From: Sordaria brevicollis | Lineage: Eukaryota > Ascomycota > Sordariomycetes > Sordariales > Sordariaceae | Reading direction: 5' to 3' | Length of the DNA stretch: 64,000 nucleotides | Assembly: GCA_033439795.1 (NCBI GenBank) | Contig: JAUTDP010000001.1 | Coordinates: 248,001 to 312,000, forward strand | In this document: piece after piece, positions 46,646 to 60,561 of the stretch | Layout: each line of letters begins with the position of its first letter | Numbering within the stretch: position 1 is the first letter of the stretch | The notes under the pieces: model-generated | Seen by the model: the letters and a program-made list of their open reading frames with translations, nothing else | Databases searched by the model: none | What the model was told of the DNA's origin: nothing | Position numbers and translations under genes: made by a program

Positions 46646-49600
46646 GTTGACTGATTTGATCGTGAGAAGTGGGAAGGTGAGAAGAGTTGGCTGCTTAAGC
46701 TCGAGTGGAAGTCTCGATTGGTCGAGTTGTTTGCACGATTGGTGATCAACTGCTGGTAATGCAGGAGAGAGTGGTAATCTGAGATATTGCTGTTAGCAGC
46801 TTGCTTCTTAGAGTTGCAAAAAGGAACCTCGAGGCCTCAATCTCGGGATAGCGAGTGCCGCAGCGTGTTTACAGCCATGGAAGCTGCTGTCAGGCCGCTA
46901 GGGGGAGAAAATGAAGGTAACTCACGGTGTCTTGAATGGATAATGGCAGTAGAATAGATCTCCCTTACTTGAATGAGGAAGATTGGGGTTCAAACAGTCG
47001 CAAGCGATGGGTGAGAATTGAATAGAGAGTGACCTCGGTCAAAGAGAGATGCAGGCAAAGCCGGTTGTTTGTCGCATGCAGGTGGGCACAGACAGTAGAA
47101 ATTGCCCTTGCGGTCTTGGTGGAATGAGTGCTTCCGTGCGTTGCTGCAAAGACTCTGGGTAAGGTGATCAGGGCGCAATGACAGGCAGGCAGTGAATGGT
47201 TTGGTCCAGCCGGTTATCAAAGTGTGAGCTGTGTTGGTCGGGTGGTTCGTGTTCGTTGCCCGTTTGCAAGTGTGTCGGAGTAAGAAACACGATCCAGTGA
47301 TCACTCTTCTATTCGGAGGTGGCCGAAGAAGTTGGTGGTCGTGGTTTGTGCGTGTAGGGCTTTTCTCGATTAGGGCTCGACGGTTATATAGAAGATTTGG
47401 TCCTTCTCTGACTCTTCTGTTCCTTCCCAATCTGTGCTTGTGCGCGTTTCGTGTCGACCTTCTGACCACTGGGGAAATTTCGAGGTCCGGATGTGTGAAA
47501 GGTTGCTGCAGGAAAGAGCTGCCAAGAGTTGCAAATGCGTGACCGTGTCAAAGGCGGTTCGGTTATATCAGGGGTTTAAGCTGAAGATGCAAGAGGCACC
47601 CAGGTGCTTGTATTGTCGCTGTCCCCCTTTCTCGCTCTGCTCAGCTCATCAATTCGATGGACGGGCCAGGTCATATCCGCATGTCGGTGTGTATGGGTTG
47701 GAGTGTCGTTGTTGCTGTCTGTTACTGTCCCATACTTTTGTGGTCGTCAAACGGGCAGGGTGGTGGTAGATAAGGGAATTTCCAGAGGGCTGACCTGATG
47801 ACAGGATTCGTAGAGGTAGGGATTAATATTTGTGAGACGTATACGGTACTTGGGCCAGAAATATATCACGCCCGGACGCATCGGGCAGTCCACAGTCTTC
47901 CAGGCCAGGCCCATGTCACTCTCTCGTCCATGTTCGTGCCCATGCCCTGGTCGGCTGGGCCTTGTGTTTCTTTCGTGTGCTGTGTGAGTGTCCCACTCCG
48001 TGACCCCCTCCGGGTCCTCCTTCAAGATGACTCCTGAATGGTCGCCGTCGTTCCTGCTGCAACGCTGATGTCGACATGGCCCAGGATGGCACCGGATGGG
48101 ACCCAAAATTGGCATTCGTAGCTTCTCATGATGAAGTAATGGCCGCTGCAAGCCCCGTCGACCCCTGTCCTCTTGATTGGGGCCTTTTTTTTTCCTTTCC
48201 CTGGCCCGGCCATGCCAGGTATGGGATGGTTATGGTCGGCAGGGTCGATGATCTACGTCATGCGGCAGCAAGCTGGTCAACAAGGGGACCGGAGGGGACT
48301 TTGACGAGGGGCTTCATTGTGCTATTCACACCTTTCTGGGTGGCTGCCCAAGGAAACAAAAGTGCTCTTGCCCCGTCGTTGGCGTGGTGCAAAATTGCTG
48401 TTACGGGACCAGTACCAGTCCGTTGCAGTCCGGTACGCCGTGTTAGTGGCTGGCCCCACGCGTTTTATGGGCCTGTCCTCTGCACCTGCATGGACGGGCG
48501 ATGGGCTTTTTTATCCACTCATCCACCTCCCCCGCCAAATTCCTGGTCCAGGCCCTTGTGAGTCCGGCCACGTCGAGCTGCAAGCACACGAGAGCATCTC
48601 CGAGGAGACTGTGTTTCTAGCAGGTTTGTATGAGCTTTACTAGAGACTCTGTTAGCTTTAACTGTAGAACGATGCCATTTTTTGTAAGGATTTTGGCCGG
48701 CGAGCATCATCACCACTTTGAACCATATCGCCAAACATCGACACCATCGTCAACGATATCTCGCTGTCTCACCAGCCTATGAGACACTTACACTTTTGAT
48801 ATGCCTGTCTGACGGATGCCCAAAACAATGCCGCGGGACTCAGCAAGGATACCTCATTTTCTCGCCAATAATCCAGAGACCGATGTTGTGATCCGAATAT
48901 TCAATGGGTACAATCCTGCCCCCAATCTGCAAGACAACCCGAACCTGAGAGTGCTTTCATTCCGGATAGCTTCATCTCCAGAACCCCGAACTAGTCCCCT
49001 CTCGGCTTCCTTGGAGCTCCCCTCATTTCATCCCACAGAGGTCCCTTTTGCTTCTGGCCGCCAAGAGGACGGATTGATTGCAGTTCATTGCAGCTCATTG
49101 CATATTTGGGCTGAAACAAGCTGGAGCCGTGAAACAGGATTTGATGGAGCTTAGCTTGCCATTCTAAGATCCAGTCTATCCACTGATGCTCACCACGGCA
49201 GAGGTGACGGGCCGTCGTGAGCACTGGGCGGCGGGCTTCATACAATAACGAGCAGACAGCGAGAGTAAAGCCCACTCCAGGATACCGTTGTGGCCGTGGA
49301 CAGCAAGCATCCACTCTGTCCGTGTTCCCGGCCTCATCTTGGCCTGTTGCCGAGGGTTGTCACCGTAGCTTCGTTGTGGTCATCAACCGGAAGGTTCGAA
49401 ATATCGAATTTGCCGGCGAATTCGAGCAAATTCTGTTAACGTAGATCGTGATCTTGGTCCCCTTGTCTTGGCCACGGCTTAGCCCCATTTCTGATATCTC
49501 GTCCCTGGATGAATGATGAGCAGGATTGGTCGCCGACGATGGATGAATGTCGACACCGTTTTTCCGTAGCGGTAATTCTCAACTTGCTCGAGTGGTACCT

Positions 49601-52600
49601 CACGGAGACCTCTCCGACCTGTCCGACGTATACCCGACAGAAGGCGGAGGACGACGACATCATCGGTCTGCGGTGGTTCCTTCGGCAGATGTTGCTATCA
49701 CGATGGTTCGTGCTGCGCTGACGGCGTGACGACTTCCGGACTTTATGCACTGTCATCTTCAGCCTCTTCCAGCCCTCATCACCGCTTCATCAACAACGTA
49801 ATCTATCAGACCCTAACGGCTTCCCACGATGTCACCATCCGCATCATCAAGCTGAATTTCGACGATGCGCTCATTTACCGCTACCAGCTCTGTTAATGCA
49901 AACACCGCATGAATATCATGGATGTCCTTGATGTCTTGTCGGTGGTTTTTTTTGGCCAGAACACCACAACGAGAGCTCTCTGATTGCCTACCCCACCATT
50001 TGGCCCCCAAAGTCCAGACCCCAACATTGTCAGCCAAAGAAAGCAAGCGCAAACCGCTCACAAGCTTTTTGGATCTTCCCGGTCTGATCAAGTTCCTTGA
50101 TTTGCTGCATCAGCCACCACCAGTCCAGTCACCACTTCCAGGCTCATGCTCGGGTTCAACTTGCACTGCATGGCTTGCTGCAACCGACACTGCACGATTC
50201 ACCCGTTTTTGATAACTTGCGTGGCTGTCCACCCATAAAAAACCATTACCCAAGGAGCTGAAATCTTCGCTGAAACATTGCTGTCACTGTTGAATGGTAG
50301 ATTTCACAATCTCGATTCGCGAAATCCCATCACCGATTGTGTCGACGGTCCTGGTTCGTGGGTTGGTGCTTAGAGTATGGAATCCCGGTGGTTTTTTGAT
50401 GCCCAACATTGAAACGAAGTGAATTCATCCCATGTCTACCTACCATGGAAGGAAGCAACGGTCAATCCATCCCCTTTTCGACCATCAAAACGTTGCTGCC
50501 TCAAAAAGATCAAAAAAGACACCAGAAGGAAGGCACCAACCAGTTGCGCGCAAAATTGTCTTTGGTGAGCACGTTGAAAAAGTCCAATTCCAATTTCACC
50601 CAATCCGTCTGTCGTCAAATTACACATGTTTGAAGGACCGCCAGTGGATCTCTCTTTTTTTACCTCTAGTCAATCCACGTAACCCCCGTGACCAGCAAAC
50701 GGACCCCTGCCAGGTGTTTCTATACGGTAAATTACGTAGTGACATTACATTACTTACTGGTAAAGAACGACCACCCGACGTTTAGCAAGAGAGATGAACA
50801 CCAAGCAACCCGAAAACACCTCAGGCGGCCAGAACGACACAGGCCATGCCACACATCAGTCAGCGGGAGGAACCGTCCTTCCGAAAAAGACCTTGACAGA
50901 CAAGACAAGACAAGACCCAGGCGGTCGCACGCTCGGACACAACCCGCGAATTCCGAAGTTTTAATCATTGTCGGGAAATAAAAGCAAATCTGCGAGGGCG
51001 ATCAACGATCATCTATCGTTTCAGGTTTTGTCACTGGCGCTTACGGCAGGATTCAGTCCAATATTGATCTCGATGTTCGAGTTGTTCATGATTCTTCGTT
51101 TTCGGTCAAAGTGGAAGTCTGGTTCATGTTGCTGACGACTTCCAACTTCACAGCCTCAAAGGAACGTCATCCCTTATTAGTCTGCATTCAGTCCGGTGAC
51201 CGAACCGAGCAAGAACGATGCTGACGTTGGAAAGAAGCAACTGAACGGAAGATGACCACCTGCCTGTCGTTAAAAGAACCATGCGGACCCACCTCACCAA
51301 TCTCCAAAAGTCCAGAACACTTTGGCCCTCGTCCAGTCGTCCAGGCACAACATTGCACCCAGGCACCGCCCAGGGAAACAAGAGCTTGGCAAATCTCGAA
51401 ATCGGGTGTTTCATCTTTCATGAGACACTTTCCGCTTTGCACCCACTGCATCCACCGAGGGCCACCAGTCAACAACGACACCGAGAAGCCGCCTGCGGTC
51501 ACGAACCAGATCAACAAAGATCTTCCATCGTGTTTCGAGTCGAGGATATGCGGAATGAAACACGACGACGGATTATTTGCATGATGTTCGCGGCTACACA
51601 CGTGCTTGTACTGTCTTCTGTCAGCGAACAAGGGAGTCTGGAGGCCTCAAACAAGACCCGGATGGGTGAACGGTTACATGCTTCTCTCTAAGCTTCCCCT
51701 GAAGATCGCTGATCCGCACGGCGTGCAGTGAGATCAAATCCGGAGAACACTAGCCCTACCCGTTCACTTGAGCCGCTCGCAAGTCGCAAGTCGCAACGCC
51801 CACTGCCGTCCGAGGCCCCGTGCTGTTGTCCGTTGTCGAGCTGAAAGAAGACTCTTCCCCTTGTCAGGTTTCCGCGGAGCCGGACACGAGATGCTCTGCC
51901 GTTACCTCTGAACAGTCGATCGGTGACCATCAAGCAGGAATGGACGGCGACCACAAGACATTCGCCCGAGACTACACAAACACGAGCCGGGCGCAGCGTA
52001 ACCCAAAGACAACGGCGCTCGCCTATCCGATCCTTAGTTCAACGCCGGTCCTCCTTCAATCTCCCGCCTCATTGCCGACCGTTGTCCACACCGAACAGTG
52101 TTGACAAACATCTGACATGATGCTTGGGTAAACGGATTGGTCATTGCCCATTTCCCTCATCAGCCGCCGTCGCCGCCGCGGCTCCCGCCAGTGGAAGCCT
52201 GGGAGGATTCGGTCAATGGCGCAATCCAATCTCCGGACGGGAAGCTGACACGCAAAAGTCGGGACTTCGGGACTTCGGGATCCGGACATCTCTCGCCGAA
52301 CTCCTTTCCCGTGGCTGGTCGAGACCATCCATCTCAGCTCTTGGCTGTCATAGCAAGAGTCATGAGCTCAGATGAGGACTTCATGATGCTTGGTAAGATT
52401 AGGTAAGATATATGACTTTTCCCCTGTGGCTTTGTCAGTTTGGAGAGCCGCCTTATCCGGCCCTCATTACGGCACCTACACTGCTGAGAAATCCAGGTCC
52501 CGAACATCAAAAACTTCAAAACTCACTTCAATAATGGATGAGGTTCAAACTATCCCACTTCTTGGCTCAGCTTCGCTGGACCATTACCTAAGGCATTACC

Positions 52601-55600
52601 TCCTGAGTAACTCAATGTCGCATATCACAACTTTACCCTCATACACGTGTGCGTCTAGAAGCCTTGGAAGTTTGGAACTTTGACCAGAACTCCTCTAAAG
52701 GAGAAGGAGAAGTGCTTGGCGGGCTTGGCTTTCAGCCTGTTTTGTCTTGTTGCAAAACTCGATATACCTAGAAGCCCTTTCCCATCACATTTTGGACGGT
52801 TTTGTTTGGCTGGTTTCACATCTTTGTTGTCTTGGCCAGAGTCCTAACATGTTTCGTGTGACGGACAATGCAACTTCAACAAGTCCTATAGGACTTTTGT
52901 AAGTCGCATGAAGTGCCATCTTCAACTCTCTTTTTCCTTGGCTTTAAGTTGCAATGCTTTTTTGTCTTTTGGTTTGTTTCCTTGGCTTCCGACATTTCTT
53001 ACCTAAAATTCAATATGTGTTAGCTAATTTTCCAATCCTTCGCCTTCTTTCCGCCAAATGTTGGGCTTGACCGCCGTCGAACAAAACTGTCAACAGCGTT
53101 CTGTTGGTCGCAAACAATCTTTTCTCTCCTTCCGCTGTTTTCTTTTTCACATCATCTGACTCGAGTCGACGTTGCTTCCTCCGCGGAGGTTCTTGTTGAG
53201 CCTCAAAGCACTAGCGTCGCCGTCTTCGCTCGAAGCTCACGCCCTCGTCCTTGACCATTCTCAATTCCTTCCAATCCCGTCCACCCAAGCTATCGCGAGC
53301 TATCACAAGCGAGCCTCCGAGTGAATTTTTCTTTCAATCCTCGTGACCTTTTCTCCTGCTCCGTGTCATTGCCCGCCAGCTCGGTCCAATCCTTCGCTTC
53401 CGCTTGGGTTTCTCTCCTTCCTGTTTTGTTTCTTTCCTCCCGTTCGCTCTATCTTGTAAAATTGGTAACTTTCACAACTTCGGCCAAGTATCACCGAGAT
53501 TCCCGCCGGAACCAGTGAAACACTGCATGAGCATGTACTCTGTACTTACAAAATTCTCTTTCATTGACTGCAATGACGGAAGTCCGCCTGTCCCGGTCCT
53601 ACACTACAATTTTAGAATTTGGCCGGCCCGAGCTCCGTATCGGGCTCCACAAATTCATCCCACCCCGCTTGTTCCGCTTGCGGCGGCCCCGCAAAATACG
53701 GGCGGCGGAAACTTCCGTTGGGCCGCTCGAGGGCCGTTCCTTGCGGTTGCGGACTGCGGACTTGCATCGGATGACCGAACAGTTGAATGTTGACCAACCT
53801 TCATCGTCGGCGACGTCGACCGAAAAGTCGAGACCGCGACGGCGACACAAACGGCGGATGATAACAAGAAATGTTACATCTATATTTTTTGACATGTCCG
53901 TACCACAACCAACATCAGCGAAGTAACCGGCCACTACAGTTCTAGACTCCTGCCAACAACCGTCCTTCCCCAGGCCCTCTCAGGCCCATCACAGCGACCT
54001 GAGTCCTGTCCTGAACTGTGGTTGGTGACACTAACACCCAAAATCTGCAAAGCCACAAAATCACCACCGGAGCCGTCTCCGAGAACCCGCCAAGCATCTC
54101 CAGTCACGATGCCCCCTCACTTTCACGGGCACTTTTCCGCCTGGCTGGCACTTTTGATTCCGTCTGCCAAGACACCATCATCTCGCCAAGAGGGAGCAAA
54201 TCTCACTGTTGCTTCCCAGAATCCCAGATTTCACCAAGTTTTTGGCACTTTTGACACTTGCTGCATTTCTGGCAACCCGCCTTTTTGCCGTTCAGCCTGG
54301 CCCTGCTGGGAATCTTGAGAACCTTGAGAACCTTGATGAAGCGCCCGTGGTCGAATCGGCGTACTCCGACCGGACAGGACCAGACCGAATTTCTTGCATA
54401 AAGCAAGTCGCTTGCATATTTCTCCCCATGTTGGCATGTTGGTCTGCAGCGTATCTCGATGGGATCTTGATCTTGATCAGGATTTAGGGCATTGGTGACT
54501 GGGTGATGAGATGTTGATGAACCCCATCCTAGGGTAAATCCCGAGTTGGCATCACCACGATCACGCCGAGTTCCGTTGTTCTGAACCACGAACTGCTATG
54601 GTAGACCGCCGAACAACGACTCAGGCACGTCAAGATCATAACGGACCTACCCAGGCACCTTAACATTTTCATAAAACACAATAATGGACCAGTCTTTGCA
54701 TGCTTGAACGATCGCGAGCTTCATCTATCTTCATTCCACGGAATAAAGGATGAAAGCCCAGCCAAGACGTCCCCCACACTCCCACACTCCCACCTTGCAT
54801 GCCTTGCCTTGCCTAGGTACCTTTCCCACCTTGCCCAATGTCTACCCTGTTCATATGGCCGTTCTTAAGGTGAGATCAAGATCCAAGATGCCAGATCGGG
54901 TATAATCGAGCGAATGCACGATCATTGCACGATCCCGCGATGAGGACAAGACGGAGAGACCTCCGACGGGTTTAGGCTAGTGGTATTGGGTGATGTTACC
55001 TTACCCAAGGGCTAGAACGACAGTGTTGTAGATGGCTTCATTGTTCGAGATGGTTAAGTTGCTTGATGAGTACATGTAGATGCAGGTGCCTGGCTCGCCT
55101 ACACTACCTACACTAAATCTCGACGACGAAAGTTGAAAATCGTAGAAGTTGATAATGGCGAGTAGATACTTGACGAGAATGAGCACTTCATGCAAAGAGC
55201 CGGGGGGTTGGCAATTGTACCTTGTATCAACAGTTGAACTGCTATGGAATCGATCCGCGAAGTAAAAGACCGGTCTATATTGACATATGCAATGAACTGC
55301 AAATCTGCAACCACGCAATCCAGGTTCATGGAACCCATAAACTTTTCATCCCTTGATTCCCGAGACCAACATGTACTCCAAACATCGAGGCATTCGACCC
55401 CTCAAACTTGACATAGAAGTATTCAGAGTTGGCCGAAAACACTCCGCAGGTCTAGGCTCTGACTTCATGTTCTTGAACTCCTCCACAGTCAAGTCCAAGC
55501 TGGCAACCTGGCAGTAACAGCACCTCTACCCATCAAGGTCCAACGAGTTGCACATGCAACACTCTTCCAGTCACCATTCAAGCCCATCACCCGAAAATCC

Positions 55601-55653
55601 TTCACCCACAGTCTTGTACTCTCAACAACAAAGACAGTAACTGAGTGCCTCAC
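46646..55653. other. Nine-kilobase region without a supported gene
   Basis: I read both strands and found only overlapping, motif-less open frames (longest about 160 codons) and no tRNA, 5S rRNA or transposon ends. Base composition is not AT-shifted, so it is not RIP debris. The 52.7-53.5 kb part is T-rich with CTT/TTC clusters like a Neurospora leader on the plus strand, but the frames downstream (53.5-53.9 kb) have no recognisable domain. Heavily spliced, fast-evolving or non-coding genes cannot be excluded. Confidence 0.45.
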
Positions 55654-57732
55654 TCACTCCCCATCCTCCCCATCCTCCCCATCCTCCGGCACCCTCCCCT
55701 TCTTCACCTCCCTCTTCTTCGGCTTCAACCAATCCTCGCACCCCAACGGCCAATAAACCCGATTCAGCGGTCCCCCCATCGCCCTCTCCTCTTCACTGAA
55801 GGTCTTCGGTCCCTCAGGCGCATCCAAAACATCATCCGCCCCCGCACCCACCTCATCCAGCTCTATAGAGGTAGCTTCCTCATCAGGCGCCCTCTTCCTC
55901 TTTGAAGAACTAGCCTTTTTCTTCTTTGTGGGACCCTTTGCTCCCGTTTTCGGGGTAGGTCGATCCTCGTCTTCCCGGCCGTAGGGGATCATGTCGTTTA
56001 TCTTTTCAAACCCGGGGAGTTTGAAAGTGCGCATTAATTCGAACACGGCTTGTTCCTTGTCTTTGGCTTCGATCATCAGATCCATATCCGGCGGGCAGGG
56101 CGGTAAGGTCGCTACGCGGGGCCGATGTTTGCGTCTATCGCGGGGCGTGACGGCGCCGTCGCATGGTTCTGAGTAGTGCATCTTTTGGCGGATCCCTTTC
56201 CGCTTCCACGTGTTGGCGATGCGGGCTTGGAGCTCAGGGTCGGAGATGTCGAGGGTTCCTTCGCGGCAGTGGGAGGGGTCGAAGCAGATGTTGTGGTGGT
56301 GGTAGTCGAGCACCAAGGGGATGTTGAGTTCTTCGCATACGGGAAGCAGGTCGTGGACGGTCCAGCCTACGTCGTCGTTTTCGAGGACGAGACGGTTTTT
56401 GCAGGAGGCGGAGAGGCGCGTGGTATAATTCTTTTTGAAGCGCTCGAGGGTGGCGGCTTTGTCGCCGAATTGGCCGCCCATGTGGATGATCATGACGGCG
56501 TCGCGATTTTGTTGCGGGGGGAGTTTGAGGAGGGTGAGGAGCTCGTCGTGGTATTCGAGGTCGCGGATGGCGGAGTCGACTACTTCTTTGCGGGGGGAGC
56601 CGAGTTGGGTGAACTAGACACTTTGTTAGGAAGAGATAGTGAGAGGGCTAACGGTGAGACATACCTGTCCTGGGTGAGTGGTCAAGCGGTGGCCAAGCTC
56701 AGCTGCTACCTTGCCTGCTTCAGCAAGCACCTCTGATGCGAATGGCGCCAGCTTGTATCCGTGGACTGGATGGCTGGCAAAGGGGAACATCTCGGAGCTA
56801 AGTCGGAACAGCTTGATGCCGTACTTGTCGTTCCAGCGCAACATCTTGACGATATCACGGGCGTTGGCCAACCCGAGCTCCTGGACAAACTTGTGCCCCA
56901 GCTCATCCCTTGGTTTCTTCGACCTGTCAGGCTTGTTCTTCGAGTGATGTTCCGGCTCGTCCTCATATTGAAGCGGGTATCTGTGCTCGACGATGGATGC
57001 CATGCGGCAGGTCCTAGAGCTGAAGATGGGTGGCTTTGCGCTGCGCAGGTAGGTGTTGAGGCATGCCTAGACACTGTTAGATGTGATACTTGGGTTTTCT
57101 GACGATGTACTAACGTATCCCAGCCTGCCCTTCCATGGTAATGGTAGGTAGCTGCTATTGACAGGTGGTGCGCGCGCAGCACCACGTTCAGGCGCATCCT
57201 GTGAATCGTCTGGCTCGACAACGTTGGTTGCGGCTGTCTCCATCTTTACGATACCATCGGCACCAGTATCTGCCTCGCCCTCGCTGTCGTTCAAATGGAA
57301 CTTGAGCATCGGCTCCTTGACGTCGCGCTTCGCATCCTCGTTTTGGATGGGTCTGGGGTGATATGGCGCATTTGGGCGGCTGACGACTGATGGTACGAAG
57401 ATGCCGTCCTCTTCGAGTTGCTTCTTCTGCCTCTTTGTCGCTCTCTGCAGTCTTCTTTCCATCCTGGCCAGACCTTCTATGGCCATCTTGACTCCTTCCT
57501 CTTGGTCCTTTTCATTCTTCAAACACTTCCCGGTGTCGTCTGTGCCCAGCATGCGGCCGAATACTTCGCTTCGTCTCTCGTGATCACGGTCCTTCTCGTT
57601 GGCGGCGTGTAGAAGATTACGTCCTGATCGCCGAAGATTGTGTGCATGCGACGCGGCGGCAGAATCCATGGTCGAGCTAAGAGCAGAACTGTCGCTGTCC
57701 ACGGTCGCTGCTTTGGTTTTACGAGGGGCCAT
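55654..57732 (-). CDS. UV damage endonuclease (UVDE), MUS-18
   Basis: Metal-dependent TIM-barrel endonuclease that nicks DNA 5' to UV photoproducts, starting alternative excision repair independent of classical NER. Exons (from the internal ATG) 57732-57115, 57066-56665 and 56613-55654 give 659 aa, close to the N. crassa protein. The N-terminal third is basic and variable (NLRRSGRNLL, ARMERRLQRATKRQKKQ). The catalytic barrel begins at LPWKGRLGYACLNTYLR and continues RTCRMASIVEHR, IVKMLRWNDKYGIKLFRLSS, MFPFASH, LGHRLTTHPGQFTQLGSP, DAVMIIHMGGQFGDK, RLVLENDDVGWTVHDLL, LVLDYHHHNICFDPSH, KMHYSEPCDG and DLMIEAKDKEQAVFEL. These contain the family's metal-binding His, Glu and Asp residues. The C-terminal tail is charged with KKKK. 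An in-frame upstream ATG at 57894 would add 54 residues. Confidence 0.95.
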
Positions 57733-57894
57733 GGTGATGGTTGACGTGCGTCTTGGTGTACAGGTAGGGCTTGCAGACACGGCAGGATGCAGTGGCCGCG
57801 TGACGTGCGTGAAGACGCCTGTACGGAAGCTTTGTAGGTACGATGTCGCTTTGACAATCGGCAATTTTGGTTGGATGTAGCGGGGAATGTTCAT
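57733..57894 (-). other. In-frame N-terminal extension of MUS-18, possible mitochondrial presequence
   Basis: Fifty-four codons open from ATG 57894 to the Met used above. The predicted peptide (begins MNIPRYIQPKLPIVKATSYL) has nine basic residues and no Asp or Glu, the composition of a mitochondrial targeting signal. Alternative starts could give mitochondrial and nuclear forms. Confidence 0.5.
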
Positions 57895-60561
57895 ATGCTG
57901 CTTAGATTGAAGCAGCTGTCTTTGACTGCTTTGTCAAAATGGGTTAGGTCAGAGGTAGGAAGGTGTTGTGTGAGAGAGTCACCGATGTCCAGAGGTGATA
58001 TGTTTTCTGGAAAATGCTCAACGGATATATCAGTCAAATGGCGTCGTGAAGATTGCAAGGGGTGACGACAAGCCCTGCGGCGTCATAGAATGTCGATCCG
58101 AGTGTTCGGGTTCAGCCGTTTCCCGTGTCACTGATGTATCAGAAATGTACCGAGGCGAAGCAAGCACCTCACCGCCCAACAGGTCGAGGTCATGGAAGGA
58201 TGACGGACGAGACGGGAGTGTTCAGCGGTGCCGTCATGTGCGGGGACTCACTCTTTTCGTGTCTCACCCGCCGGAAGGTAGGCCGGTGCTTCTGTTTGGT
58301 ATGAGCAAAGAGGCAACAGGGGCAAAAGACGGGTCTGATAGAGTAAGCTGAAATGGGTTTGTTTTATATCTCCATTCGTTTCCCTGTAACTGGTTGCGTG
58401 AGCACGGATGGACCCTTGAGACCCTGAGAACAAAAAGTAAAAAAAAAATGCTCTCTTCTTTGGCCACTTGGGGAGTTTTGAGAAAGGGAGTTCCCGGTGT
58501 GTTTGTGCGATGAGTTCGGATACAAAGCGGGTTTGCGATCGAGCAACAAGGGAGGTGATCGAACAAATGGAGGACGAGCCATGCGCCGTGCAAAGGACGG
58601 TAGATCAGCCTGGACAACGGATGGAGCAGATCTTCGGCCACTATCGACAAGCACGGATCGCTGTCAATCCGAGAAGCACGCTGTCACTGTGGGAATCTTG
58701 TAAACGAAGAATGGAAGAGATGAGGAAAAAGACTGGAACGAGAATCTCCCCAAATCCCATGTTGCGGACGTCACTTTCCGTTCCTGTGCCATCGAGAAAT
58801 TCGACAAACAGCGGCAGGAAAATCAGTGATGATCTCCCTCCCAACTGCATTTCTGCTGCTGCATGTCTTCGTCCCCAACATGTGTTGACATGGAAGTGTT
58901 GACGACGTTGACGCGGTGTCGCGTTGAGGATCTGACGTTGTGCCGGCAACCTGGCTCAGAGATTGGCCAATCACAATGCTGTATTTCGAGGCAGATGAAG
59001 TCATAGCGGAGCATTTGGCCCTGTCCTGGTCTCCACAATCGCAGCCAAACCCATTTCAGCTGTCAATCGTTTTAGGGCTCTTTGGGTTGGAGACGAGATA
59101 TGGCCCGTGCACGGAGCGGGTGCTCCGCCAACGGACCTGATCTTCCGCAAGCACTTCATCCTGTCACACGTCAACCCTGTGTCATAGATTCAAAACATCG
59201 GCTCAGGGGTAACTGTTCGCCTGTCCAAGCTTAAGTACGGTGCTATCCAGTACGCAGAACCTGATCTTTTTCAGTGATTCCTCTCTCTTTTTCTCTCTGC
59301 TCAATCGGCCCCTCCGGTGGTCGCCGTGCTTCTCATGAATAAACTACCTCTATCGACGACCAGATGTTTAGTGCGAGCATGAAATTGAGGGTTCTTGGCT
59401 CGCTGTGATCTTCATAGGCACTTAGTGTCGATGAAGATGGGGTTGGCTTCGAACCCCCAGTTTCATGTTCGCATCAAGCATATTACTATCGACGGTGGTC
59501 TACCGAAGAGAGATATCGATGACGAACAAGAAGCATCCGAACGGCACAGCATCCATTCTTTCCCTCCTCCATTGAACCCCAACGAAACGTTCCACGGAAT
59601 CTTGTCAGCCGCTGACGATTACCCCAAACGGCTAACAATCCTGGTACAAGCCACTTTGTCTTGTGCAACAGTCCCGACTCTACCTCCGCTTGGTACCACG
59701 CGGCTGAAGATCGCCAGGTACATCCCGCCCTACCGCGGTTCCGGGATTCCGAACATACACCAGTTTCTAAGGGTTAACCATGTTCTGTCCAATTTTCTCT
59801 CTTTGTTGCGGATGTTTCGTGCTCTCAATTGTGGATGTGTTGGAGCATGAGTTCCCGAATGATGGCAATGTCGTTCTGATGCCATGTTTTGGTGCCACTG
59901 AATGTTTGTCACTCCAACAACTTAGCCTTTAGGTTTTTGGACCGGAGGTACTATCATCACTGCTTCATAACATCTTGGTTGGATTACCAAACGTTGGATT
60001 TGTATTCAACGATGCTATTATCTTCATTGATGCCACGGAACACACGGAGGTTGACCGGCTAGCATGGAACGCCGTGCCGCTTTCTCTTTTGTCCTTGTGT
60101 TCGACTGTGCCGGTCTTAGCCTTTACTTTACCTCTCCCTTCACCAATGAATGTTTCCTGGCTTCAGTTTCCAGGCCTTCTTCTATCATGATAGTTCTAGA
60201 ATTCAATCACTGAGGCCAAGTGGTGGCCGAAAACGCTCCTGAGACCATCAACTTGAGACGGATGTTTAAAGTCAGTGTGCCGATGCTGAACAAGTCCCGA
60301 GTCATCCTCCGTCATTTCCACTCTGTGCCTCCTATCCGCATTTCTCGTTCTCAGCAAGACGCCGTTCTTTACCTATAAGGTCAACTGCTCTGCCTCTTCA
60401 CTCAGTGGCACAAGGCTCACTGTAGTCAATACTTTTGTCAAGAAGCAGTTGTGGCTTTTGGATATGTATCGGACAATCCGCTTCCAAGTGACAGGTGTTC
60501 AAGATGTGGAATTTTCTGCCTTCGCAAATCCTCACCGCATCCTCGTGAGAGATGACCCACG
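57895..60561. other. Intergenic between MUS-18 and the CFEM receptor
   Basis: Divergent 2.7 kb region. One plus-strand frame of 151 codons (59395-59850) has no motif and biased composition. No supported gene or RNA. Confidence 0.55.

Noticed and set aside
59395..59850. 151-codon plus-strand frame between mus-18 and the receptor
   Set aside because: No recognisable motif, no plausible start context, and codon use unlike genes here.
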